Assembly: GCA_964057225.1 (NCBI GenBank)
Contig: OZ059894.1
Location: 4,340,001 to 4,404,000, forward strand
Direction of reading: 5' to 3'
DNA: 64,000 nt
Source of the DNA: Auanema rhodensis
Lineage: Eukaryota; Nematoda; Chromadorea; Rhabditida; Rhabditidae
Position numbers and translations under genes: made by a program. Shown piece by piece: positions 48,086 through 61,774 of the stretch. Position 1 is the first letter of the stretch, and every line of letters starts with the position of its first letter. The notes under the pieces are model-generated. The model was not told the origin of the DNA, ran no database searches, and saw only the letters and a program-made list of their open reading frames with translations.

Positions 48086-51000
48086 TTCGTTGAATAACAT
48101 TGTCCATCGTCTTTGCCTTGAAAAAAGGAATCTAAAAACATCTACTTTTTGCTAAATTATTTTGAAATTTTTCGAAAAAATTTTTGTCAAAATGTTTTTG
48201 GAAGCAATGTTGAGTGTACATGGAAACTCAACATACACTAATGCATCATTTTTCAAACGATCATAACTAATTTTTGTATCAAGCGTTTCTCAATGTAGTA
48301 TAGTGCATTCGATGCGGATTTTTAAGCTGCGTCGATCTGTGTTATCAGATTTGCGCTAGCTTAAAAATGCACCGAGATATCAACTGATATAAGTTCACAC
48401 TTATATCCTCGATTTTCACCCTGAAGAATTAATTTTTTCGTTGAATAACATTGTCCATCGTCTTTGCCTTGAAAAAAGGAATCTAAAAACATCTACTTTT
48501 TGCTAAATTATTTTGAAATTTTTCGAAAAAATTTTTGTCAAAATGTTTTTGGAAGCAGTGTTGAGTGTACATGGAAACTCAACATACACTAATGCATCAT
48601 TTTTCAAACGATCATAACTAATTTTTGTATCAAGCGTTTCTCAATGTAGTATAGTGCATTCGATGCGGATTTTTAAGCTGCGTCGATCTGTGTTATCAGA
48701 TTTGCGCTAGCTTAAAAATGCACCGAGATATCAACTGATATAAGTTCACACTTATATCCTCGATTTTCACCCTGAAGAATTAATTTTTTTGTTGAATAAC
48801 ATTGTCCATCGTCTTTGCCTTGAAAAAAGGAATCTAAAAACATCTACTTTTTGCTAAATTATTTTGAAATTTTTCGAAAAAATTTTTGTCAAAATGTTTT
48901 TGGAAGCAGTGTTGAGTGTACATGGAAACTCAACATACACTAATGCATCATTTTTCAAACGATCATAACTAATTTTTGTATCAAGCGTTTCTCAATGTAG
49001 TGTAGTGCATTCCATGCGGTTTTTTAAGCTGCGTCGATCTGTGTTATCAGATTTGCGCTAGCTTAAAAATGCACCGAGATATCAACTGATATAAGTTCAC
49101 ACTTATATCCTCGATTTTCACCCTGAAGAATTAATTTTTTCGTTGAATAACATTGTCCATCGTCTTTGCCTTGAAAAAAGGAATCTAAAAACATCTACTT
49201 TTTGCTAAATTATTTTGAAATTTTTCGAAAAAATTTTTGTCAAAATGTTTTTGGAAGCAATGTTGAGTGTACATGGAAACTCAACATACACTAATGCATC
49301 ATTTTTCAAACGATCATAACTAATTTTTGTATTAAGCGTTTCTCAATGTAGTATAGTGCATTCGATGCGGATTTTTAAGCTGCGTCGATCTGTGTTATCA
49401 GATTTGCGCTAACTTAAAAATGCACCGAGATATCAACTGATATAAGTTCACACTTATATCCTCGATTTTCACCCTGAAGGAATAATTTTTTTGTTGAATA
49501 ACATTGTCCATCGTCTTTGCCTTGAAAATTGGAATCTAAAAACATCTACTTTTTGCTAAATTATTTTGAAATTTTTCGAAAAAATTTTTGTCAAAATGTT
49601 TTTGGAAGCAATGTTGAGTGTACATGGAAACTCAACATACACTAATGCATCATTTTTCAAACGATCATAACTAATTTTTGTATCAAGCGTTTCTCAATGT
49701 AGTTTAGTGCATTCGATGCGGATTTTTAAGCTGCGTCGATCTGTGTTATCAGATTTGCGCTAGCTTAAAAATGCACCGAGATATCAACTGATATAAGTTC
49801 ACACTTATATCCTCGATTTTCACCCTGAAGAATTAATTTTTTCGTTGAATAACATTGTCCATCGTCTTTGCCTTGAAAAAAGAAATCTAAAAACATCTAC
49901 TTTTTGCTAAATTATTTTGAAATTTTTCGAAAAAATTTTTGTCAAAATGTTTTTGGAAGCAATGTTGAGTGTACATGGAAACTCAACATACACTAATGCA
50001 TCATTTTTCAAACGATCATAACTAATTTTTGTATCAAGCGTTTCTCAATGTAGTTTAGTGCATTCGATGCGGATTTTTAAGCTGCGTCGATCTGTGTTAT
50101 CAGATTTGCGCTAGCTTAAAAATGCACCGAGATATCAACTGATATAAGTTCACACTTATATCCTCGATTTTCACCCTGAAGAATTAATTTTTTCGTTGAA
50201 TAACATTGTCCATCGTCTTTGCCTTGAAAAAAGGAATCTAAAAACATCTACTTTTTGCTAAATTATTTTGAAATTTTTTGAAAAAATTTTTGTCAAAATG
50301 TTTTTGGAAGCAATGTTGAGTGTACATGGAAACTCAACATACACTAATGCATCATTTTTCAAACGATCATAACTAATTTTTGTATTGAGCGTTTCTCAAT
50401 GTAGTATAGTGCATTCGATGCGGATTTTTAAGCTGCGTCGATCTGTGTTATCAGATGTGCGCTAGCTTAAAAATGCACCGAGATATCAACTGATATAAGT
50501 TCACACTTATATCCTCGATTTTCACCCTGAAGGAATAATTTTTTCGTTGAATAACATTGTCCATCGTCTTTGCCATGAAAAAAGGAATCTAAAAACATCT
50601 ACTTTTCGCTAAATTATTTTGAAATTTTTCGAAAAAATTTTTGTCAAAATGTTTTTGGAAGCAATGTTGAGTGTACATGGAAACTCAACATACACTAATG
50701 CATCATTTTTCAAACGATCATAACTAATTTTTGTATTGAGCGTTTCTCAATGTAGTATAGTGCATTCGATGCGGATTTTTAAGCTGCGTCGATCTGTGTT
50801 ATCAGATGTGCGCTAGCTTAAAAATGCACCGAGATATCAACTGATATAAGTTCACACTTATATCCTCGATTTTCACCCTGAAGAATTAATTTTTTCGTTG
50901 AATAACATTGTCCATCGTCTTTGCCTTGAAAAAAGGAATCTAAAAACATCTACTTTTTGCTAAATTATTTTGAAATTTTTCGAAAAAATTTTTGTCAAAA

Positions 51001-52297
51001 TGTTTTTGGAAGCAATGTTGAGTGTACATGGAAACTCAACATACACTAATGCATCATTTTTCAAACGATCATAACTAATTTTTGTATTAAGCGTTTCTCA
51101 ATGTAGTATAGTGCATTCGATGCGGATTTTTAAGCTGCGTCGATCTGTGTTATCAGATTTGCGCTAACTTAAAAATGCACCGAGATATCAACTGATATAA
51201 GTTCACACTTATATCCTCGATTTTCACCCTGAAGGAATAATTTTTTTGTTGAATAACATTGTCCATCGTCTTTGCCTTGAAAATTGGAATCTAAAAACAT
51301 CTACTTTTTGCTAAATTATTTTGAAATTTTTCGAAAAAATTTTTGTCAAAATGTTTTTGGAAGCAATGTTGAGTGTACATGGAAACTCAACATACACTAA
51401 TGCATCATTTTTCAAACGATCATAACTAATTTTTGTATCAAGCGTTTCTCAATGTAGTTTAGTGCATTCGATGCGGATTTTTAAGCTGCGTCGATCTGTG
51501 TTATCAGATTTGCGCTAGCTTAAAAATGCACCGAGATATCAACTGATATAAGTTCACACTTATATCCTCGATTTTCACCCTGAAGGAATGATTTTTTCGT
51601 TGAATAACATTGTCCATCGTCTTTGCCTTGAAAAAAGGAATCTAAAAACATCTACTTTTTGCTAAATTATTTTGAAATTTTTCGAAAAAATTTTTGTCAA
51701 AATGTTTTTGGAAGCAGTGTTGAGTGTACATGGAAACTCAACATACACTAATGCATCATTTTTCAAACGATCATAACTAATTTTTGTATCAAGCGTTTCT
51801 CAATGTAGTATAGTGCATTCGATGCGGATTTTTAAGCTGCGTCGATCTGTGTTATCAGATTTGCGCTAGCTTAAAAATGCACCGAGATATCAACTGATAT
51901 AAGTTCACACTTATATCCTCGATTTTCACCCTGAAGGAATAATTTTTTCGTTGAATAACATTGTCCATCGTCTTTGCCTTGAAAAATGGAATCTAAAAAC
52001 ATCTACTTTTTGCTAAATTATTTTGAAATTTTTCGAAAAATTTTTTGTCAAAATGTTTTTGGAAGCAATGTTGAGTGTACATGGAAACTCAACATACACT
52101 AATGCATCATTTTTCAAACGATCATAACTAATTTTTGTATTGAGCGTTTCTCAATGTAGTATAGTGCATTCGATGCGGATTTTTAAGCTGCGTCGATCTG
52201 TGTTATCAGATGTGCGCTAGCTTAAAAATGCACCGAGATATCAACTGATATAAGTTCACACTTATATCCTCGATTTTCACCCTGAAGAATTAATTTT
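48086..52297 (+). repeat. Monomers M138-M149 with recurring 5-monomer spacing
   Basis: M139 and M140 carry GCAGTG; M140 also has TTTGTTGAA, GTGTAG and TTCCATGCGGT (TCCATG at 49011), an allele recurring at 52521, 54978 and 60594. The pair 'TATTAAGCG with GCTAACTT' then 'TTTTTTTGTTG with AAAATTGG' occurs at 49139/49490, 50894/51245 and 52649/53000, exactly 1755 (5 x 351) apart. M144 and M145 carry GATGTGC; M145 has TTTTCGCT. M149 has an AAAAATTTTTT tract where most have AAAAAATTTTT (a base swap, not an indel). Confidence 0.8.
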
Positions 52298-54754
52298 TTC
52301 GTTGAATAACATTGTCCATCGTCTTTGCCTTGAAAAAAGGAATCTAAAAACATCTACTTTTTGCTAAATTATTTTGAAATTTTTCGAAAAAATTTTTGTC
52401 AAAATGTTTTTGGAAGCAGTGTTGAGTGTACATGGAAACTCAACATACACTAATGCATCATTTTTCAAACGATCATAACTAATTTTTGTATCAAGCGTTT
52501 CTCAATGTAGTGTAGTGCATTCCATGCGGTTTTTTAAGCTGCGTCGATCTGTGTTATCAGATTTGCGCTAGCTTAAAAATGCACCGAGATATCAACTGAT
52601 ATAAGTTCACACTTATATCCTCGATTTTCACCCTGAAGAATTAATTTTTTCGTTGAATAACATTGTCCATCGTCTTTGCCTTGAAAAAAGGAATCTAAAA
52701 ACATCTACTTTTTGCTAAATTATTTTGAAATTTTTCGAAAAAATTTTTGTCAAAATGTTTTTGGAAGCAATGTTGAGTGTACATGGAAACTCAACATACA
52801 CTAATGCATCATTTTTCAAACGATCATAACTAATTTTTGTATTAAGCGTTTCTCAATGTAGTATAGTGCATTCGATGCGGATTTTTAAGCTGCGTCGATC
52901 TGTGTTATCAGATTTGCGCTAACTTAAAAATGCACCGAGATATCAACTGATATAAGTTCACACTTATATCCTCGATTTTCACCCTGAAGGAATAATTTTT
53001 TTGTTGAATAACATTGTCCATCGTCTTTGCCTTGAAAATTGGAATCTAAAAACATCTACTTTTTGCTAAATTATTTTGAAATTTTTCGAAAAAATTTTTG
53101 TCAAAATGTTTTTGGAAGCAATGTTGAGTGTACATGGAAACTCAACATACACTAATGCATCATTTTTCAAACGATCATAACTAATTTTTGTATCAAGCGT
53201 TTCTCAATGTAGTTTAATGCATTCGATGCGGATTTTTAAGCTGCGTCGATCTGTGTTATCAGATTTGCGCTAGCTTAAAAATGCACCGAGATATCAACTG
53301 ATATAAGTTCACACTTATATCCTCGATTTTCACCCTGAAGAATTAATTTTTTCGTTGAATAACATTGTCCATCGTCTTTGCCTTGAAAAAAGGAATCTAA
53401 AAACATCTACTTTTTGCTAAATTATTTTGAAATTTTTTGAAAAAATTTTTGTCAAAATGTTTTTGGAAGCAATGTTGAGTGTACATGGAAACTCAACATA
53501 CACTAATGCATCATTTTTCAAACGATCATAACTAATTTTTGTATCAAGCGTTTCTCAATGTAGTTTAGTGTATTCGATGCGGATTTTTAAGCTGCGTCGA
53601 TCTGTGTTATCAGATTTGCGCTAGCTTAAAAATGCACCGAGATATCAACTGATATAAGTTCACACTTATATCCTCGATTTTCACCCTGAAGAATTAATTT
53701 TTTCGTTGAATAACATTGTCCATCGTCTTTGCCTTGAAAAAAGGAATCTAAAAACATCTACTTTTTGCTAAATTATTTTGAAATTTTTTGAAAAAATTTT
53801 TGTCAAAATGTTTTTGGAAGCAATGTTGAGTGTACATGGAAACTCAACATACACTAATGCATCATTTTTCAAACGATCATAACTAATTTTTGTATTGAGC
53901 GTTTCTCAATGTAGTATAGTGCATTCGATGCGGATTTTTAAGCTGCGTCGATCTGTGTTATCAGATGTGCGCTAGCTTAAAAATGCACCGAGATATCAAC
54001 TGATATAAGTTCACACTTATATCCTCGATTTTCACCCTGAAGGAATAATTTTTTCGTTGAATAACATTGTCCATCGTCTTTGCCTTGAAAAAAGGAATCT
54101 AAAAACATCTACTTTTTGCTAAATTATTTTGAAATTTTTCGAAAAAATTTTTGTCAAAATGTTTTTGGAAGCAATGTTGAGTGTACATGGAAACTCAACA
54201 TACACTAATGCATCATTTTTCAAACGATCATAACTAATTTTTGTATTGAGCGTTTCTCAATGTAGTATAGTGCATTCGATGCGGATTTTTAAGCTGCGTC
54301 GATCTGTGTTATCAGATTTGCGCTAGCTTAAAAATGCACCGAGATATCAACTGATATAAGTTCACACTTATATCCTCGATTTTCACCCTGAAGAATTAAT
54401 TTTTTCGTTGAATAACATTGTCCATCGTCTTTGCCTTGAAAAAAGGAATCTAAAAACATCTACTTTTTGCTAAATTATTTTGAAATTTTTTGAAAAAATT
54501 TTTGTCAAAATGTTTTTGGAAGCAATGTTGAGTGTACATGGAAACTCAACATACACTAATGCATCATTTTTCAAACGATCATAACTAATTTTTGTATCAA
54601 GCGTTTCTCAATGTAGTTTAGTGTATTCGATGCGGATTTTTAAGCTGCGTCGATCTGTGTTATCAGATTTGCGCTAGCTTAAAAATGCACCGAGATATCA
54701 ACTGATATAAGTTCACACTTATATCCTCGATTTTCACCCTGAAGAATTAATTTT
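52298..54754 (+). repeat. 7-monomer higher-order repeat, copy 1 (2457 bp, M150-M156)
   Basis: Order: GCAGTG with TTCCATGCGG; TATTAAGCG with GCTAACTT; AAAATTGG with TTTAATGC; ATTTTTTGAA with TAGTGTATTC; ATTTTTTGAA with TTGAGC and GATGTGC; TTGAGC unit; ATTTTTTGAA with TAGTGTATTC. TCCATG at 52521 and 54978 and TTGTTG at 53003 and 55460 are both exactly 2457 apart. The ATTTTTTGAA allele destroys the TTCGAA palindrome found in other units. Confidence 0.85.
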
Positions 54755-56509
54755 TTCGTTGAATAACATTGTCCATCGTCTTTGCCTTGAAAAAAGGAAT
54801 CTAAAAACATCTACTTTTTGCTAAATTATTTTGAAATTTTTCGAAAAAATTTTTGTCAAAATGTTTTTGGAAGCAGTGTTGAGTGTACATGGAAACTCAA
54901 CATACACTAATGCATCATTTTTCAAACGATCATAACTAATTTTTGTATCAAGCGTTTCTCAATGTAGTGTAGTGCATTCCATGCGGTTTTTTAAGCTGCG
55001 TCGATCTGTGTTATCAGATTTGCGCTAGCTTAAAAATGCACCGAGATATCAACTGATATAAGTTCACACTTATATCCTCGATTTTCACCCTGAAGAATTA
55101 ATTTTTTCGTTGAATAACATTGTCCATCGTCTTTGCCTTGAAAAAAGGAATCTAAAAACATCTACTTTTTGCTAAATTATTTTGAAATTTTTCGAAAAAA
55201 TTTTTGTCAAAATGTTTTTGGAAGCAATGTTGAGTGTACATGGAAACTCAACATACACTAATGCATCATTTTTCAAACGATCATAACTAATTTTTGTATT
55301 AAGCGTTTCTCAATGTAGTATAGTGCATTCGATGCGGATTTTTAAGCTGCGTCGATCTGTGTTATCAGATTTGCGCTAACTTAAAAATGCACCGAGATAT
55401 CAACTGATATAAGTTCACACTTATATCCTCGATTTTCACCCTGAAGGAATAATTTTTTTGTTGAATAACATTGTCCATCGTCTTTGCCTTGAAAATTGGA
55501 ATCTAAAAACATCTACTTTTTGCTAAATTATTTTGAAATTTTTCGAAAAAATTTTTGTCAAAATGTTTTTGGAAGCAATGTTGAGTGTACATGGAAACTC
55601 AACATACACTAATGCATCATTTTTCAAACGATCATAACTAATTTTTGTATCAAGCGTTTCTCAATGTAGTTTAATGCATTCGATGCGGATTTTTAAGCTG
55701 CGTCGATCTGTGTTATCAGATTTGCGCTAGCTTAAAAATGCACCGAGATATCAACTGATATAAGTTCACACTTATATCCTCGATTTTCACCCTGAAGAAT
55801 TAATTTTTTCGTTGAATAACATTGTCCATCGTCTTTGCCTTGAAAAAAGGAATCTAAAAACATCTACTTTTTGCTAAATTATTTTGAAATTTTTTGAAAA
55901 AATTTTTGTCAAAATGTTTTTGGAAGCAATGTTGAGTGTACATGGAAACTCAACATACACTAATGCATCATTTTTCAAACGATCATAACTAATTTTTGTA
56001 TCAAGCGTTTCTCAATGTAGTTTAGTGTATTCGATGCGGATTTTTAAGCTGCGTCGATCTGTGTTATCAGATTTGCGCTAGCTTAAAAATGCACCGAGAT
56101 ATCAACTGATATAAGTTCACACTTATATCCTCGATTTTCACCCTGAAGAATTAATTTTTTCGTTGAATAACATTGTCCATCGTCTTTGCCTTGAAAAAAG
56201 GAATCTAAAAACATCTACTTTTTGCTAAATTATTTTGAAATTTTTTGAAAAAATTTTTGTCAAAATGTTTTTGGAAGCAATGTTGAGTGTACATGGAAAC
56301 TCAACATACACTAATGCATCATTTTTCAAACGATCATAACTAATTTTTGTATTGAGCGTTTCTCAATGTAGTATAGTGCATTCGATGCGGATTTTTAAGC
56401 TGCGTCGATCTGTGTTATCAGATGTGCGCTAGCTTAAAAATGCACCGAGATATCAACTGATATAAGTTCACACTTATATCCTCGATTTTCACCCTGAAGG
56501 AATAATTTT
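54755..56509 (+). repeat. 7-monomer higher-order repeat, copy 2 (first five units, M157-M161)
   Basis: Repeats M150-M154 with the same diagnostic alleles at an offset of 2457. The match ends at M162 (56510), which has CCATGAAAAAAGG, TTTTCGCT and TATCAAGC/GTTTAG instead of the partner's CCTTG and TTGAGC. M160-M161 also open the 17-monomer-spaced block. Confidence 0.82.
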
Positions 56510-58264
56510 TTCGTTGAATAACATTGTCCATCGTCTTTGCCATGAAAAAAGGAATCTAAAAACATCTACTTTTCGCTAAATTATTTTGAAATTTTTCGAA
56601 AAAATTTTTGTCAAAATGTTTTTGGAAGCAATGTTGAGTGTACATGGAAACTCAACATACACTAATGCATCATTTTTCAAACGATCATAACTAATTTTTG
56701 TATCAAGCGTTTCTCAATGTAGTTTAGTGCATTCGATGCGGATTTTTAAGCTGCGTCGATCTGTGTTATCAGATTTGCGCTAGCTTAAAAATGCACCGAG
56801 ATATCAACTGATATAAGTTCACACTTATATCCTCGATTTTCACCCTGAAGGAATAATTTTTTCGTTGAATAACATTGTCCATCGTCTTTGCCTTGAAAAA
56901 TGGAATCTAAAAACATCTACTTTTTGCTAAATTATTTTGAAATTTTTCGAAAAAATTTTTGTCAAAATGTTTTTGGAAGCAATGTTGAGTGTACATGGAA
57001 ACTCAACATACACTAATGCATCATTTTTCAAACGATCATAACTAATTTTTGTATCAAGCGTTTCTCAATGTAGTTTAGTGCATTCGATGCGGATTTTTAA
57101 GCTGCGTCGATCTGTGTTATCAGATTTGCGCTAGCTTAAAAATGCACCGAGATATCAACTGATATAAGTTCACACTTATATCCTCGATTTTCACCCTGAA
57201 GGAATGATTTTTTCGTTGAATAACATTGTCCATCGTCTTTGCCATGAAAAAAGGAATCTAAAAACATCTACTTTTTGCTAAATTATTTTGAAATTTTTCG
57301 AAAAAATTTTTGTCAAAATGTTTTTGGAAGCAATGTTGAGTGTACATGGAAACTCAACATACACTAATGCATCATTTTTCAAACGATCATAACTAATTTT
57401 TGTATCAAGCGTTTCTCAATGTAGTTTAGTGTATTCGATGCGGATTTTTAAGCTGCGTCGATCTGTGTTATCAGATTTGCGCTAGCTTAAAAATGCACCG
57501 AGATATCAACTGATATAAGTTCACACTTATATCCTCGATTTTCACCCTGAAGGAATAATTTTTTCGTTGAATAACATTGTCCATCGTCTTTGCCATGAAA
57601 AAAGGAATCTAAAAACATCTACTTTTCGCTAAATTATTTTGAAATTTTTCGAAAAAATTTTTGTCAAAATGTTTTTGGAAGCAATGTTGAGTGTACATGG
57701 AAACTCAACATACACTAATGCATCATTTTTCAAACGATCATAACTAATTTTTGTATCAAGCGTTTCTCAATGTAGTTTAGTGCATTCGATGCGGATTTTT
57801 AAGCTGCGTCGATCTGTGTTATCAGATTTGCGCTAGCTTAAAAATGCACCGAGATATCAACTGATATAAGTTCACACTTATATCCTCGATTTTCACCCTG
57901 AAGGAATAATTTTTTCGTTGAATAACATTGTCCATCGTCTTTGCCTTGAAAAATGGAATCTAAAAACATCTACTTTTTGCTAAATTATTTTGAAATTTTT
58001 CGAAAAAATTTTTGTCAAAATGTTTTTGGAAGCAATGTTGAGTGTACATGGAAACTCAACATACACTAATGCATCATTTTTCAAACGATCATAACTAATT
58101 TTTGTATCAAGCGTTTCTCAATGTAGTTTAGTGCATTCGATGCGGATTTTTAAGCTGCGTCGATCTGTGTTATCAGATTTGCGCTAGCTTAAAAATGCAC
58201 CGAGATATCAACTGATATAAGTTCACACTTATATCCTCGATTTTCACCCTGAAGGAATAATTTT
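55808..58264 (+). repeat. 17-monomer-spaced duplicate, copy 1 (M160-M166)
   Basis: Order: ATTTTTTGAA/TAGTGTATTC; ATTTTTTGAA/TTGAGC/GATGTGC; CCATG/TTTTCGCT/GTTTAG; AAAAATGG/GTTTAG; CCATG/TAGTGTATTC; CCATG/TTTTCGCT/GTTTAG; AAAAATGG. The same seven-unit order runs from 61775 to the window end, offset 5967 (17 x 351). Within it, M163-M164 and M166 onward hint at an older trimer of AAAAATGG and CCATG units. Confidence 0.84.
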
Positions 58265-61200
58265 TTCGTTGAATAACATTGTCCATCGTCTTTGCCTTGA
58301 AAAATGGAATCTAAAAACATCTACTTTTTGCTAAATTATTTTGAAATTTTTCGAAAAAATTTTTGTCAAAATGTTTTTGGAAGCAATGTTGAGTGTACAT
58401 GGAAACTCAACATACACTAATGCATCATTTTTCAAACGATCATAACTAATTTTTGTATTAAGCGTTTCTCAATGTAGTGTAGTGCATTCGATGCGGATTT
58501 TTAAGCTGCGTCGATCTGTGTTATCAGATTTGCGCTAACTTAAAAATGCACCGAGATATCAACTGATATAAGTTCACACTTATATCCTCGATTTTCACCC
58601 TGAAGGAATAATTTTTTCGTTGAATAACATTGTCCATCGTCTGTGCCTTGAAAAATGGAATCTAAAAACATTTACTTTTTGCTAAATTATTTTAAAATTT
58701 TTCGAAAAAATTTTTGTCAAAATGTTTTTGGAAGCAATGTTGAGTGTACATGGAAACTCAACATAAACTAATGCATCATTTTTCAAACGATCATAACTAA
58801 TTTTTGTATCAAGCGTTTCTCAATGTAGTTTAGTGCATTCGATGCGGATTTTTAAGCTGCGTCGATCTGTGTTATCAGATGTGCGCTAGCTTAAAAATGC
58901 ACCGAGATATCAACTGATATAAGTTCACACTTATATCCTCGATTTTCACCCTGAAGGAATAATTTTTTCGTTGAATAACATTGTCCATCGTCTTTGCCTT
59001 GAAAAATGGAATCTAAAAACATCTACTTTTTGCTAAATTATTTTGAAATTTTTCGAAAAATTTTTTGTCAAAATGTTTTTGGAAGCAATGTTGAGTGTAC
59101 ATGGAAACTCAACATACACTAATGCATCATTTTTCAAACGATCATAACTAATTTTTGTATTAAGCGTTTCTCAATGTAGTATAGTGCATTCGATGCGGAT
59201 TTTTAAGCTGCGTCGATCTGTGTTATCAGATTTGCGCTAACTTAAAAATGCACCGAGATATCAACTGATATAAGTTCACACTTATATCCTCGATTTTCAC
59301 CCTGAAGGAATAATTTTTTTGTTGAATAACATTGTCCATCGTCTTTGCCTTGAAAATTGGAATCTAAAAACATCTACTTTTTGCTAAATTATTTTGAAAT
59401 TTTTCGAAAAAATTTTTGTCAAAATGTTTTTGGAAGCAATGTTGAGTGTACATGGAAACTCAACATACACTAATGCATCATTTTTCAAACGATCATAACT
59501 AATTTTTGTATCAAGCGTTTCTCAATGTAGTTTAGTGCATTCGATGCGGATTTTTAAGCTGCGTCGATCTGTGTTATCAGATTTGCGCTAGCTTAAAAAT
59601 GCACCGAGATATCAACTGATATAAGTTCACACTTATATCCTCGATTTTCACCCTGAAGGAATGATTTTTTCGTTGAATAACATTGTCCATCGTCTTTGCC
59701 TTGAAAAAAGGAATCTAAAAACATCTACTTTTTGCTAAATTATTTTGAAATTTTTCGAAAAAATTTTTGTCAAAATGTTTTTGGAAGCAGTGTTGAGTGT
59801 ACATGGAAACTCAACATACACTAATGCATCATTTTTCAAACGATCATAACTAATTTTTGTATCAAGCGTTTCTCAATGTAGTATAGTGCATTCGATGCGG
59901 ATTTTTAAGCTGCGTCGATCTGTGTTATCAGATTTGCGCTAGCTTAAAAATGCACCGAGATATCAACTGATATAAGTTCACACTTATATCCTCGATTTTC
60001 ACCCTGAAGGAATAATTTTTTCGTTGAATAACATTGTCCATCGTCTTTGCCTTGAAAAATGGAATCTAAAAACATCTACTTTTTGCTAAATTATTTTGAA
60101 ATTTTTCGAAAAATTTTTTGTCAAAATGTTTTTGGAAGCAATGTTGAGTGTACATGGAAACTCAACATACACTAATGCATCATTTTTCAAACGATCATAA
60201 CTAATTTTTGTATTGAGCGTTTCTCAATGTAGTATAGTGCATTCGATGCGGATTTTTAAGCTGCGTCGATCTGTGTTATCAGATGTGCGCTAGCTTAAAA
60301 ATGCACCGAGATATCAACTGATATAAGTTCACACTTATATCCTCGATTTTCACCCTGAAGAATTAATTTTTTCGTTGAATAACATTGTCCATCGTCTTTG
60401 CCTTAAAAAAAGGAATCTAAAAACATCTACTTTTTGCTAAATTATTTTGAAATTTTTCGAAAAAATTTTTGTCAAAATGTTTTTGGAAGCAGTGTTGAGT
60501 GTACATGGAAACTCAACATACACTAATGCATCATTTTTCAAACGATCATAACTAATTTTTGTATCAAGCGTTTCTCAATGTAGTGTAGTGCATTCCATGC
60601 GGTTTTTTAAGCTGCGTCGATCTGTGTTATCAGATTTGCGCTAGCTTAAAAATGCACCGAGATATCAACTGATATAAGTTCACACTTATATCCTCGATTT
60701 TCACCCTGAAGAATTAATTTTTTCGTTGAATAACATTGTCCATCGTCTTTGCCTTGAAAAAAGGAATCTAAAAACATCTACTTTTTGCTAAATTATTTTG
60801 AAATTTTTCGAAAAAATTTTTGTCAAAATGTTTTTGGAAGCAATGTTGAGTGTACATGGAAACTCAACATACACTAATGCATCATTTTTCAAACGATCAT
60901 AACTAATTTTTGTATTAAGCGTTTCTCAATGTAGTATAGTGCATTCGATGCGGATTTTTAAGCTGCGTCGATCTGTGTTATCAGATTTGCGCTAACTTAA
61001 AAATGCACCGAGATATCAACTGATATAAGTTCACACTTATATCCTCGATTTTCACCCTGAAGGAATAATTTTTTTGTTGAATAACATTGTCCATCGTCTT
61101 TGCCTTGAAAATTGGAATCTAAAAACATCTACTTTTTGCTAAATTATTTTGAAATTTTTCGAAAAAATTTTTGTCAAAATGTTTTTGGAAGCAATGTTGA

Positions 61201-61774
61201 GTGTACATGGAAACTCAACATACACTAATGCATCATTTTTCAAACGATCATAACTAATTTTTGTATCAAGCGTTTCTCAATGTAGTTTAATGCATTCGAT
61301 GCGGATTTTTAAGCTGCGTCGATCTGTGTTATCAGATTTGCGCTAGCTTAAAAATGCACCGAGATATCAACTGATATAAGTTCACACTTATATCCTCGAT
61401 TTTCACCCTGAAGAATTAATTTTTTCGTTGAATAACATTGTCCATCGTCTTTGCCTTGAAAAAAGGAATCTAAAAACATCTACTTTTTGCTAAATTATTT
61501 TGAAATTTTTCGAAAAAATTTTTGTCAAAATGTTTTTGGAAGCAGTGTTGAGTGTACATGGAAACTCAACATACACTAATGCATCATTTTTCAAACGATC
61601 ATAACTAATTTTTGTATCAAGCGTTTCTCAATGTAGTATAGTGCATTCGATGCGGATTTTTAAGCTGCGTCGATCTGTGTTATCAGATTTGCGCTAGCTT
61701 AAAAATGCACCGAGATATCAACTGATATAAGTTCACACTTATATCCTCGATTTTCACCCTGAAGAATTAATTTT
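58265..61774 (+). repeat. Monomers M167-M176, including a 23-monomer-spaced duplicate
   Basis: M170-M175 (59318-61423) repeat M147-M152 (51245-53350) at exactly 8073 (23 x 351): AAAATTGG; GCAGTG; AAAAATTTTTT with GATGTGC; TTCCATGCGG; GCTAACTT; AAAATTGG with TTTAATGC. M173 differs by CCTTAAAAAAAGG. M168 (58616) has several private changes (CTGTGCC, ACATTTAC, CATAAACT) and TTTAAAA with GATGTGC. M169 combines AAAAATTTTTT with GCTAACTT and may be a hybrid. Confidence 0.82.
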